Shown here: one piece after another, positions 24,635 through 37,186 of the stretch
Layout: each line of letters opens with the position of its first letter
Position numbering within the stretch: position 1 is the stretch's first letter
From: Anastatus disparis
Lineage: Eukaryota > Arthropoda > Insecta > Hymenoptera > Eupelmidae
NCBI GenBank assembly: GCA_017163975.1
Contig: JAFFSR010000218.1
Span: 11,411,501 to 11,475,500 of the forward strand
Direction of reading: 5' to 3'
Length of the DNA: 64,000 nt
Position numbers and translations under genes: made by a program
Notes under the pieces: generated by a model
What the model saw: the letters and a program-made list of their open reading frames with translations, nothing else
Databases searched by the model: none
Told to the model about the DNA's origin: nothing

Positions 24635-26179
24635 AATTTTATACTTAATCAAACAACCATACTTAAAATTTGATATGAAATATCTTTTCAAATTGATTAT
24701 TAGTAAAAAAATAAATAATATTTCTTGTAATCATGACGGACTCTATTACTAAATAAATCATTCTAAATAATACTTTTTCGAAAGACAATTTAATGTTTCA
24801 CACGAGCCAGTTTCGGTGTAAAGAAATTTTTCTTTTCAAAAATATTTCTAATACTTAAATTTCAATGATTTTTGTATTTTAATATTTCAAAATACATTTT
24901 GCCACTAATCTGATAATTAATTTTTTTATAATTTATTTGTTTAGAAAAAAAAAACGTTAAAAGCCGATTAATAAAAATAATCTTTTATTTTCATAAAAAT
25001 GTCGTTGAGAAGTGACGAAAAGCAAGTTTTGCTGGTCAAGCGTGTATATAGAACTTATTAGTCATACGCGATAAAATAGGCGATGGAAATTTATTATGTT
25101 ATTATAACTTGTAACAAAATTTCTAAACATCAAAAGATTCGCGTTATTTCGCTATTTTATACTTATATTGACGCGTATATTTAGAAAAAGCAATTGAAAT
25201 TTCGGGTACAAAAATTAATTTTATATTAATATCGAGCGAGTCTAATCATATTTTCGGGATTCATGGTTTTAAAATTAAAGTTAATAGTGATTTTCGTAAC
25301 TTTGTAATAACAGCAGTTCTGGTTTTAGAGATTATTAAATTAAATATTACAACGTTTCGTTAAATTGTTTCACTGAAATAATTTTAAAATTTTTAATTTG
25401 AGAAAGGAAATTTATAAAACTAAAATTTTAAATTAAAATGTTTTTTCCGTTAAATTTATTCTAAGAAATTATTTATATATCAAATCGCTATACAGTTTTT
25501 ATTTTCGAGTAAATGCATAAAATTTCTCTTGAAAATTAATTAATTTTTATAAAAAAAATTAAATTATTTCCACGAAAGTTTATTAATTATGAAAAGAAAT
25601 TTTTACTATTTACTTGATAATTAAAATTAGAAGTTGCATGTAATAAAATCGATTCTTGGAATAAATTTAACAACTAACAGTTGAATAAAACAGCCAGGTG
25701 TTGCAATTGTTTTAAATAGTGCGATTAGTTTTGTTAATTTTCGAGAGGATTGTTATCTGTTGCTTATAAAAAAGAATTAATTGCATCTATGATCAAATTT
25801 CTAATTAATTTTAATAAATTCGTCATGGATATTTAAAAAAATATAATTATATTTTCTAAAAATACTTTTTCTTTTTTCTTTAACTTATCAAAACTTTTTC
25901 TTGTTCCTTCGAGTACACCGAAATTATAAATAGGTCAAATGCGTAATGTTCTTGAAATTACCAAATTCAAGTTTTATTCTGTAATATAAATCACCGAAAC
26001 GATTAAAACAAAAAGAAAGAAAGCAAGAAAGAAAAAAGAAATCCTCGCGCGCATTTCAAAAGCCGGAAAAAATGTATTTTTAGTTTCTCAAGTGTTTTTG
26101 CGTAGGTTTAAATAATTAGGCACATAAATGTAATCCATGATTTATCCTCGATAAGCGGACTTAAAATTCAAATCGGTAA

Positions 26180-26205
26180 ACACATATACACACGCGCGCG
26201 CGTGC
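26180..26205. repeat. 26-base alternating purine/pyrimidine run (Z-DNA-prone)
   Basis: ACACATATACACACGCGCGC followed by GCGTGC alternates purine and pyrimidine without a break. The (CG)n core is unusual in such AT-rich DNA. Confidence 0.75.
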
Positions 26206-27257
26206 CTTTGTGTACATTGCTTTTAAATATTTGACTGGCAGCTTCTCAAAATAATATACCTTCTCTTTCCGTTTTCCCATATCAACGATACTCGAGGCTG
26301 ATATTTTTAACACGCTAATTTTAATTGATTTATAATGAAACATAATATGTGTATAGAAAATAATATAAATATGTATTTATTTCGGTAAATTTATCATTTT
26401 TTTTTTAATTTTTAAGTTGCTTTATATTAATAGTCCTTTTGTTGAGTAATGCTGAAATAAAAAATATTTTTTTCACATAGCGTGATTCTTTAAATTGATA
26501 TAATTTTTATAGGTTTCTAATGATATTGATTAGTGTATCATATATTTTTATTCAGAATGGTCTTTATAATAAATAAAATTTTGCTTGAAAAATTCACGTT
26601 ATTAGTTGACTTTTTTCTTTAATTAACATAAAGATTAATCTATATTCAATAAAGTTTATAAAATTACAAAAAAAACTAAAAACCTTTATATAAAATATAA
26701 AATAAAGAAACTAAAACTGCCCGACTAGAAATGATTTTAAGGTGAAAATGAGGACCCTATAAGGTACCTTAGGATTATTATTGGGACCTGTTAAGGTACC
26801 CTAAAGGGTCCCTAGAGGGTGTGTAATGGGGTGATTGTCAGGTCCATAAAATAATTCTAATAAGTCGGGCAATGGTAGGGCAAGTCAATGTTACCTGAAA
26901 TGTATACATTTATTTATGGATGTAATTAATTGATTGGCAATAATTAATTGTCAATAATTAATTGATAATAAAAATAATGTATACAGTATTTATGTACATT
27001 AATAAATGAATTTAGTAATTTAAAAGCAAATATTATCAAATAAAGGAAGGAAAATAAAGAAATTGTAACATAACCTATAAATTATTTATTTATTTTATCA
27101 CAAATGAATTAAGAAACATTAAACATATTGAAAATTAAATTTAAATTGTTAATACTGATAGTAACATTTATTTAAAAATTTATTCAAATACAGTAATAAT
27201 TAAATAAATTAATTATAATTTTTATATAAACTATATAAAGGTTTTTATTTTGAAAGA

Positions 27258-27560
27258 TTATTGATTAATTTCAGAATTTTTTATTCTTGCTAATCTTGCA
27301 TCGTCCCAGTCTTTTGCATTATTAATTACATTCCCTATTCCTTGTAATAATAATCTCTCTTCTACAGGCCTTCCAGAACTTGCATAAGCTTCAAGAAATC
27401 CATCTGTAAATAAAAGAATTATAAAATTTAAAAGTAAGAAATATGTTTTACAAAATAATATTTACAAAAATCAAAATATTCTTTACCTCTTAAGCTTTTA
27501 TAGAAGGCAATATCTTTAAAACCAATTTCCCCTTTTTTTTGTGCAGTGTATGATGTAACA
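27258..27560 (-). pseudogene. Remnant of a downstream coding region of the CACTA element
   Basis: Read on the minus strand, two exon-like blocks lie here. Block 27,487 to about 27,556 reads MKMIVTSYTAQKKGEIGFKD and ends at donor GTAAAG. Block 27,258-27,403 follows acceptor TTTACAG and reads to WDDARLARIKNSEINQ and TAA at 27,260-27,258. The two join in frame. The layout resembles the C-terminal part of the small basic protein often encoded beside insect CACTA transposases, but that comparison is from memory and weak. Upstream of 27,560 the frame is lost, so I call it broken. Confidence 0.5.
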
Positions 27561-27743
27561 ATCATTTTCATCAAAAATTGTTTTTATTAAAATGTCAATA
27601 AATTCAATACATAAATTCACCATCTTAAAATTTTTCAAAAAGTGTTTTATCTCTGTTTAATAAATTGGAATTAATTACATTCAATTACTTTAATTACAGT
27701 GCAGTAGTGGAACTGCATAACATACTTTTATATCTGATGGAAT

Positions 27744-29842
27744 TTAGAATATTTCTAAAAACATCATTTTGGCATCAACATCACTCAAGAAATATCTAAT
27801 ATCTTCAGACATAGTACTAGTCACTTTGAACATCTTCATAGTCATCGAATCCACAGGATATAAAAATGCTGCTTCTGTGTTTAATTTTTTACCAATCATT
27901 TCTATTTCATTTGGCGCAGGAGTTAATTTTGATGCCTGCATCCTTTCAAGCTTAATTACAGTTCCATCCTTCATGAGAATGATATTATTTGGCTTTTTAA
28001 CATTAATTTCAAACTGTTTGTATCTTACCTTAAGTATACTTAAACAATAATTACTTTTTTTACATTTAATTATCTCATATTGTGAAATCTTTTTAACACT
28101 CGTTTCATAGATTAATAAATTTTCCTCCATTCTTTTGCAAACTTGTATCAAAGGCTTATTCCCTTGTCTCAGATGCTTTTTCAATTGTCCTAGTAAACTC
28201 TCAAATGGGAAAGCCGTTATTTCACTGAGCGAACATCTGAAATATCTTACATCCTCTACAAGGTGTATTAATGAATGCACATTTAATATTTGAGATTCGA
28301 GGCCATAAATTTGTTGGCATAATAAAATGAATCTTTCCAGATATATTTGTGCATTATCAAGATATTCATGCAATTCATGACATGACAGAATCCTACATGC
28401 TACGTGTAAAAGTAAGAAGTGCCTGTACAGAGTATCATCCAATATATTTTGTAAAACAAATGGTCCACAGTATAACAAAAAGAAGCGAAATTCTGTTGCC
28501 TTCCATTTCCCAATATCACCCAAAGTTCTTGTTCCTCTTTGGAATTCAGAAGGCACTTGATGAGATAAATTGGTTAATCGTAATGAAATTCTGATTACAT
28601 CATCCTTTTTAAGTTTACACGAACTTGTACTTAACCAATAATCATTAAGTAGTTTTTTCATAACACCAAGACATCCTAAATGCATGAAATCTAAAACGAA
28701 TTGCTGTACCATGTCAATTGGTGGTTGTACTAAAGTCAATGGTGATGAACCGGTATGATGTTCACTATTTTTCCTATTCCGAAAAGATTCATCAGTTCTT
28801 TTTTCACAGTTTGTTGATAAATAAGTGACTCGTCTACAATAATAGTCACCTTTTATGTTACAACGTTCACATGCATAATAAGCATTATGCCCTTTTATGC
28901 ATTTTAAAAAGGCTCTTGCAGGCCTATCACAGATGAAGCACATAACACTGATTTCAAATTTTTTTCTTTGATTGTTAATCCATTTTTGAGCAAAAATTCT
29001 AATTCTTGAACGAAATCAGATAAATATTTTTGAATACTGTATGGTTTCCTTTTCCATAATATATAGCTATCACAAAAGGTTTGTACGTTAAGTTTATTTT
29101 GTAAATTTTACCTAAAATTAAAATTTTAGTGTAAATAATTATTTTTTTATGGTAATTAAACATTTCAAATATATCTTTTACCTAAAAGAGGCCAAAATTC
29201 CTTCGAGCTTGAATGAAAAAGTGGAAGTCCATCAGCGTTGAACTGTAAGTGCAAACTAGAATCATCATGTAAATCTATATTAACACTTCTTTGTAATTGT
29301 TTTCCAATTCCAAAATAAACATATTCAGAATGATCTGATGAATCATCAGGATTAAATTTTTTAATTTTACTTTTTAATTCTAAATTTGTTTTTAACAAAG
29401 TTTTTGAAGACAGAGGCAAACATGAAAAATGTGGCTTTAAAATTTTTAATAAAGAATCTAAACTCGTTTGAGTTATTCTGCATTCTATAGCCCATTTTTT
29501 CAAATTGATGTATAAATCACTTGTATTACATGCACTATCAATATCATAATCATCTTCATCACTACTGCTTTCACTATTAATGTCTTCATTTTGATCACTT
29601 AAATCACTATCGGATAACCTTTCTCTATATTCTATTTCATCATTAATTGAAGTTTCTTCATGATGTTTATTTAAATTAAAATTCACATTTGGATCACATT
29701 TTTCTGATAACACTGGGTTTCTATTTAGTTTTTTATTATCTATTTCTGAATCAGATTCACTTTCTTTTATTCTTCTTTTTGCCCTGTAATTTTTCACTCT
29801 CAAGGCATTCAGTGTTGCCGAATGATTAATTTTTTTGCTCAT
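27744..29842 (-). pseudogene. CACTA-type transposase, interrupted by a short intron and two frameshifts
   Basis: The N-terminal block 29,842-29,182 starts MSKKINHSATLNALRVKNYR, has an acidic Ser-rich stretch (about residues 85-105), then LQFNADGLPLFHSSSKEFWP. A 70-base GT-AG intron (29,181-29,112) restores GKIYKINLTYKPFVIAIYYG. Near 29,045 the frame shifts and reads KPYSIQKYLSDFVQELEFLL. It shifts again near 28,985 in an A-run, then reads without a stop for over 400 codons to 27,744. That last part has RPARAFLKCIKGHNAYYACE with Cys pairs (CX2C, zinc-binding type), FVLDFMHLGCLGVMKKLL, KWKATEFRFFLLYCGP and a conserved His/Glu region. These blocks are typical of insect CACTA transposases. Unless the shifts are sequencing errors, the copy is inactive. 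Confidence 0.8.
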
Positions 29843-30115
29843 TTTTATTAAAAATATTCAGTATAAATAATACTTGAAATATACATAAGCAATATTATAA
29901 GCATAACCTATAAAGTTGTTCGTCATGATATCATAGACGATATTGAGGTAATTTTCAGGTAATTTTCGGGAGGTTATGAAACATCTATAAATTTTAGGCT
30001 GGTTTACAAGGCCCCGACAATTGCCCCATTACACGCCACGTAGCGCCCCTTTCAGGATGCCGAACAGGGACCTTATGATTACGTAAGGCATCCTGAAAAC
30101 TTTTCTAGTCGGGTG

Positions 30116-30310
30116 AAGTCTTCAGTGGCTCAGTCGGTAGAGCGATGGATTCGCAATCTCGAGGTCCCGGGATCGAATCCCGCTCTCAGCTGCCAATTGA
30201 TACAAGCACCGCTGTACACGATATACGTGCTTTGTTCGGAAACACACTGATGATTTCCGTCGCTAATTAACATCGCAATGATAATTACAGCGACGTTAAA
30301 TAAAATTTAA
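30116..30310 (+). mobile_element. tRNA-derived SINE, family 1, copy 5 (abuts the CACTA element)
   Basis: The head AAGTCTTCAGTGGCTCAG starts within 2 bases of the CACTA terminus. A-box GCTCAGTCGGTAGAGCG and B-box GGGATCGAATCCC are well kept. The 3' pair is CGTCGCTA / CAGCGACG, followed by TTAAATAAAATTTAAAAAAA. It is a well-preserved copy. Confidence 0.9.
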
Positions 30311-32139
30311 AAAAAAGCTTATCTTTATTCTTTGTAGCGATTGCAACATGTTTTTTTTATTGTTTTTTTTTTTTAATTAATTATAATTTTATCGTTAACT
30401 CCTCCAGGCGCCCGGCTTTTATGAATATGCCCAAGTCACACTTTGAAAATTTTTAAATATACTCAAAAAATTAAGTGGTTCAATAAGCTTAGATTTTTTT
30501 TTGCAAGTTAACTTTATCAGTAATGAAATCTTCCGTTGTAATACGTTAGACATTTTACAAGCAGCATAAGGATTTCTTTTTCCCAACTATACATCTATAA
30601 CTGAACTAAACTCTAATGTAATCTGCGATTCGATAAAACTGAACGACCTAATAAAACTTGCTTTAACTTAGGCGTCTTTTAATGTCACTCCTAAAATTTT
30701 CTTAGAAAACTTGTCTCGATTTTCTGCGCCAATAAAATCTCAGAGTTCAAAATTTGTGTCAATTTCTATTTCATTCTTATTTGCGATCAGATAGGTTTCA
30801 TAATTAAATTATTAAAATAATCGAAATTATTTAATTTACATAATTTAATTACTTAACGAATTTAATCAAAATCGTTAATTAATAACTTGATTAGTAATTA
30901 AATACTTTTACACACATAGAATTCGAATCAAAGTTACTTTCTAGCCATTAATCTCTTGATATACAACAATATGACATTTCCAAACATGCAATATCATCGT
31001 CACGTCTGTGATAGACGAGCTTTAAAGCTCGCTCGTTATTAAAATATCATTTTGATTTTAGCCTACGTTATTCCAATTTCATAAATATCATAACGAATGT
31101 TTTAAATGTTTAAGCAAATCGAAATTCAATTAAATCGTTGGTAATAATAATAAATTATGCGAAATTTAATATTTATTTAAATTAATATATCGATTATGTA
31201 ATAAAAGGTGCTTGGTAATTTATGTAAATTATAAATTTTTGATTTATATGAAGAATTTTCATTTTTATTCGACATAATTGATAAAAATGACAAATTATCC
31301 GATATACGAAATATTTCTGTAAATATTAATAATAACCCTATATAAACATTATTCATGACTTTGAAATATTTGCTGGAATTCAACAGATTAAAATATTCCT
31401 AACAAATAATTTATCGTTTTGTCAATATGAAAAATTGGATTGAAATCGATAGCCCTAACAATAATTTCTTCCATTACTCGCTTTCGACGAGACATAAAAA
31501 ATTTAGCTCTATCGAAAACATCGGCCCTCGCACTCGAATACAAGGAACTAATCAAGCTATCCCATAGAAAGTAGCCTTTTTTCACACTTTTTCTCGTGCC
31601 ACACCCGGAACGATAATAAAAAAAAAAAAAGAAGCGCCGAAGAAAAAAGAAAGAAAGGAAGGAACGCTTCATCATATCGTAAAAAAAATCTACCCACCCT
31701 AAAAAAAGAGAAGAAGAATAACGAAGATGAACGTACGGAATATAGTTTGAAAAAACTTCCGATCATCACCTCCTCCTTTTTTCCGACAATACAAAAGAGT
31801 TGATGGTTGAACGTGGTTCACAATCACATATGTACGAAAAAAAAAATGATTTTCAAATCATGAATATATACACATTGAAAAGTAAAAAAAAAAGAATAAA
31901 AAAAAAGCACGTGTGGCCGTCGCGTGACGTAGAGTAGATACATTACACGTACATAGACGAGTACACAGATGAAAAGACGTTGACGCTTTTAGAAAGCAAC
32001 ACCGATAATCGATATGTATATAAACGAGTAAGAGAAGAGACTGAGATTAGAGAATGAGAGGACGGATAGAAAACGGTACAAAGATAGTTTTTTTTTTCTT
32101 CTTTATTCCATGAATTCAGAGTTTAGCCGAGGTTAGAAA

Positions 32140-32690
32140 TATATTTATACGAGAGAATATTCTTTTAATATTAGTGAAATATTAATATATATTGAAATTG
32201 GTAAATTTTAATGTATTCTTTATATTTATTTTTGATTATCAATAATATGAAATGAATGGCTTGATAACAAATTTTTAAAGTAAAGTCTTCTTGTTCAACA
32301 TCTACAAGATGTGTGAACAAATTTTATAAAAATTTTAAACTAGAGAAATGATGAAAAATTCAGAAATTTTTTCGGCTCTAATGTTGAGTTATTTTCAAGA
32401 TAGGTTATAAAATACAATATATTGCTTAGAATCAGCATCATTGTTTACTCATAAACAAATTTCACAACGTTGAACAAAAAGTCTTTACTTTAAACATTTT
32501 TATATTATATTGACAATCAAAAATAAACATAAAGAATTTACTACTTCTAATGTATTCTAATATTTCGTTAATATTAAAATAATATTCTCTCGTATGAATT
32601 GTATTTTATTACCTATCTTAAAAATAACTTGACATCAAAGTCTAAAAAATCTGAATTTTTCATATTCATTTCTCACATGCTCAATTTTTC
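32140..32690. repeat. Complex inverted repeat, two interlaced arm pairs
   Basis: The arm starting ACGAGAGAATATTCTTTTAA (about 32,149) recurs inverted as TACGAGAGAATATTATTTTA when read back from about 32,600. Similarity extends over roughly 150 bases, including TTATTTTTGATTATCAAT and AAAGTAAAGTCTTCTTGTTC. A second pair lies at 32,343-32,425 and 32,590-32,680 (inverted); both contain GAAAAATTCAGA and AAGATAGGTTATAAAATACA or close variants. No coding sequence is present. Confidence 0.6.
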
Positions 32691-34033
32691 ATAACAAAAG
32701 CTCATATTTTTTATAACAAAACTTAAAAAAAACACTCACTCATAATTTCATGAAAACTAACCTTTCATACCTCCAATATTCACGGAATAAGTTGACAAAG
32801 TATATCGAATTAGCCAGAAAAAAGTATGTCGCTAATAAAAAAGTATTGAATATTGCATACAAACGTTGCTTGTTCTATCAGTTGTAAAGTAGTAACTATC
32901 CGTAAACTGTCAGACTAGACTTTAATAATGTACTACTACAAAATGTAAAACACTTATATACCAGAGACAATATATATACATTCTCAGATAATCAAATACG
33001 TGCTTTACAACTTGTTGCTATAATGATTTTATATGTAAGTATAAATCTAACTTTTTGCGGTTTATTTTTATTTCCTTGTATTTTTAGAACTTGAGGCCAA
33101 ATTTTTTAAAGTAATTATTAGAATTTCAAGGATTATTATTTTAATTTTATTATTAAACATAAAATTGATCAATCTTTTTTTTCTCATATTTTAAATTTAC
33201 ATGAAAACGCTTGAAATCTCAATCTAGAAAAAACATCTCTAAATAACACATTCAGCTCTGCACAAGCTATTTCATATGCTCCGAAGTTCTTTTTTTCGTT
33301 CACCTTTGAACATGAAATTTATGTAAATTTAGCGAAAACTAACCTTTCGTCTCAGTTCGTTACAAAGGAAAATAAGCAAAAAAAAAATGTTTTTAGATAA
33401 AGTCCACGTGTATATAATAGTTTGCATAAATCTCTTGCATATACGTTTCGTGTGTATAGCTTTTTTCGTCGAATACATAAAATTACAAAGTGAGAAGTTG
33501 GAAATAATCATCATTCTGAGAATAAGAAAGTTTATCATTTTTTTTCTTCTTCCTTGGCTCTAGCTGATGAAATGAGCATCCGGTGATTTATGGTTTTTCC
33601 TAACAGTTGTTACATCTCTGCTTTTTTCTCTTTTACGCTGGGTGGTCTGGTTTTTTTCTTATTAGACCATTTCAACTTACTACGAACATTTCGTTTCAAG
33701 TTTTTATTTGGCCGAATGCGATTTGCAATTAATTTTAATAATTATAAATAAATTTGCTAGATTTTTACTTTCTTTGTGAGATTCAGACATAAATATTATT
33801 TTTTTTTTGCAGTTAATTATTTTTTTTTGCTAAGATAATTAATAACTGACTTTTTTGAATAATATTGTTTTAATATTGTAGTTATATTATTGTGCAGCAA
33901 TAAAATTACCACGATGTTTTTACTATAATAATTATACTAAATTTATTGCTATATTATCAAAATATTTTGCATTAATTTAAAGAAAAAATATAAAATTTCA
34001 CGTTCTAAATAATAACTTCTTATTTATTTTTTT

Positions 34034-34224
34034 TATTTAACCTCGCTGTACTTATGCTATCATTCCAATGCCAATTAGCGACGGAGGTCTGCAGTATGTT
34101 TATGAACAAAGCACATGTAACGCACACTGTGGTGCTTGCATCAATCGGTCGAGAGCAGGATTCGAACTCGGGACCTCGAGATTACGAGTCCATCGCTCTA
34201 CCGACTGAGCCACTGACGACCTCT
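34034..34224 (-). mobile_element. tRNA-derived SINE, family 1, copy 6
   Basis: Minus-strand copy close to the family consensus. The head, read on the minus strand, is AGAGGTCGTCAGTGGCTCAG; the B-box is GAGTTCGAATCC; the 3' hairpin arms are CGTCGCTA and CAGCGAGG. Chance ORFs with a peptide such as REQDSNSGPRDYE on the plus strand are translations of this SINE. Confidence 0.92.
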
Positions 34225-37026
34225 TATAGCAGAAATTCTATTCAACATATTATTGTAATACTTCAGAGATTTCAAACATAAAAAAACTTTTCCTATCATT
34301 TTTAATTTCTGAATTATGTATAGAAAATTGAAAATAAAATTTTTATTATTTATAGTTTCTTTCAATAATAAAAATTTCTTTGAACTTGTTATAAATCTCT
34401 TTTGAAAAGATTTAAATCGCCGTTAATAGTAACCGAGCGAATCGATGAAAATTGACTTTGAGAGCTTTAGCATCCTAAAAAAGAACAAAAGCTGGATGGA
34501 AAATCCTTCATTCATTGTCCGAAACTTTTTCCCGCCTATGTATGGACTGAAAAATTTTCACGTTAAAGTGTTGATGAAAATTTTGTCTACGATATATAGA
34601 TGCGAAACTTTTACGAAACTTCCAATGACTTCGTTGTATTAAAAAGTTTTTATATTGAAATTCATAAAATAAAGGTGGAATTGAATGTGAAGTTTTGAAT
34701 TTTTAGTGTTTTTTTTCAATCGATTTACAAAAGAGTTGGTGCATTGTTTACGTGACTCAAATTAAAAATTTTGTTGAAAATTTATGCAAATAATTTGGAA
34801 TTTTAATATGTAAAAGTTCATTTATCTTTTTAAAAGGTTTTTAAATACATTTATTAAATTCCAAATTAAGTGAGCTAGTTTTCTTTATTCTTATATTTTA
34901 TAAAATTGTAATTAATTTTTTACTGACACTTTGTAAACAAACCCGTAACTATTTATTGTTCAAATAACAAAACTTTAATTTAGATTTTATCACAAAAAAT
35001 TTTAATAAAACGATCTCTTTAACACTAAATTTCATTTCAAGCTGAAGTGAAAATAAATAAAAAATTACTTGTTACATCATAAAAAATGTATGATTTACGC
35101 GTTTTATTAAATTTCAGAAAAATTTTTAATTATAAAATTACCTTACTTTTTACTCATAATATAAAAAACTTTAATTTTTCTGCAATAACGCCGACACAAT
35201 GTCCATTCCTTTAAGAATTTTCTAGAAAAATCATATCAAAATTTCAGATTTTTCTCTAATAACAAAATAGCAAAATAATTCTTTTGTTAAATTAATTTTC
35301 AAAGACTAACGTCATCACACCTCATAAACAATGCCCACGTCTAAACATAGTATCATTTAAAAATGATCTAACCTCTCGCATTATCAAATCTTTTTTTAAT
35401 CCAATCATACAAATTTCCACCAAGCTTATAACCAATTCAACAATCTGTGCCACAATACTACGTCATGACATGTATATATATATACATACATATATGTATA
35501 TATAGTACAAAGAAGAATCGTATAGCAGAATAAAAAAGGTCGACCTTCCTCTTCAAACTCTGGTCTATAATAAGGTACAAGCGGCAGACCGAAGCGTTTT
35601 AATCGCTCTCTCTTTCTCTCTCTTTCTATCACTAGCTATACGTGATTCTGTGAGCTTTTTTTTTTCTCTTTCAATGACTAACGCTGCTCGTTCATTTCGT
35701 TAGTTTTTTTAAGGCTCTTTCTTTCTCTTCGCTTTGAAAGAAAGTTTGCGCGATTTCTATGCGCTCATGCGAAAAGTATAATGTTTGATGTCGACAAGTA
35801 CCCTCAACGTTTTATCCTTTTCCTTCTTTGAGAACTGACCATAAATTTATATTTAGGGTCAACTTCTTATTTATGGTATTTGGGATTTTAAGGGTCCGAC
35901 TTGAGTTTTTTTAGGTATACTGGATTAACGGTTGAAGTATTGTTTCAGTATTTTGATAAATTGCTTTTTTATGTACTCGCGTTTAAGCCTTGACCAAAAA
36001 GTTAAAAAATTTTTTGTTTTATTTTTGCTAAACGCGTATACCATTTAACATATGCATTTGTTGCAGAAAAAAGGAGAAATAAAAATGAAAAATAACAGCG
36101 TTTAATAAAAATCCTTTTTATAATCCGCAGATTTATCACGAGCAAATCTTCGGCATTGTGTTTTCTAAAAATAAACAGCAACTAAAAGAATTGATGTAAA
36201 CATACTTTTAAAAATACATCCGGATAACAAATGCGAGAGGATGAAATGAACATTTGTAAATGTTAAAATTCATTTTGTAACGTCTAAATTGATTCTTATT
36301 TCTCACGATCCCGACAAACGCGATATTAAAACGAAGCGTTTTATCAAGAGAAACAAAGGTACTTTGTAAATTTTACAAAGAAATTTATCTTAGATTTTTC
36401 TTTTTTTTTAAGTTCATTTGTAATGAACTCTAATTTCATTTGTTTCTATAAATTTGAATTTATTTTCAACTTTATCAAAATTAAATTTACCATAAATGAA
36501 TATTTATAAATTTTGTAAACGGATTGAACATTGGCAATACGCAATGTAAATTACGTGAATAATAACATTGATTTCTGTTTCTGCAACTAAATTAATTACG
36601 AATTATTGTATACATCGAACAATTTGATAAAAATAAAAATACCAAAGTTGTTTTATCAACATGAATTGTTATAACAGTTATTGATTTTACAAATGTCATT
36701 TTGTCTAATCTCAAAAACAACAGGTTGGTTTTTTATATTTAACGACATTCGTAATACACTCGAACACTGAAATAATTGAAATAACTTTTGACATTCTTTC
36801 ATTCCTTTTACAAATATCATTGATTAGAAATAATAACAATAATAATAATCTTGATTGAAATTACACATGCACACGCTTTATCTCGTTAGATCCTGTAGAT
36901 GTGAACCGTAGAGACCGAACGAAATGTAATTACAATACTTGCACAAAGTAATTATACATATTGACATTTAAATTCGTATTGTGTAAACACATAGCTTGAA
37001 TCTTTGACCTTTATTTTTGAAAAATT

Positions 37027-37186
37027 CTTATTAGAAAACTGACCATATTTTGGACAGGATTTCTGATTAACGAAAGTTAAAATGACATTCATCTAGAAAT
37101 TCTTTAAAATTTTTTTAGATAAGTGACATTTGAACTTACCGCTGATGAGAAATTCTGACCAAAATATGTTCAATTTTCTACCAGGG
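37027..37186. mobile_element. MITE family A, copy 2
   Basis: About 160 bp. The left end is CTTATTAGAAAACTGACCAT followed by ATTTTGGACAG. The right end, complemented, is CCCTGGTAGAAAATTGAACA followed by TATTTTGGTCAG. The internal arms GACATTCATCTAGAAATTC and TTTTTTTAGATAAGTGACAT match those of the 40.9 kb copy. Confidence 0.7.

Larger units (their letters stand above)
26720..30113 (-). mobile_element. CACTA-type (EnSpm-like) DNA transposon, 3.4 kb, coding strand minus
   Basis: The ends are inverted repeats: CCCGACTAGAAATGATTTT at the left, and TTTTCTAGTCGGG at the right, whose complement is CCCGACTAGAAAA. Twelve bases are identical and similarity continues inward. Both ends are flanked by the dinucleotide TG (26,718-26,719 and 30,114-30,115), a plausible 2-bp target duplication. 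Subterminal regions carry AAGGTACC-type and CCTTA-type short repeats. Inside are a transposase in two blocks with frameshifts and remnants of a further coding region. The coding direction opposes the host gene. The right end abuts the 5' head of a SINE. Confidence 0.85.

Noticed and set aside
27769..28050. Plus-strand ORF inside the transposon
   Set aside because: It is the antisense shadow of the transposase frame.
34054..34281. 75-codon ORF with REQDSNSGPRDYE
   Set aside because: It is a translation of SINE family 1 copy 6.
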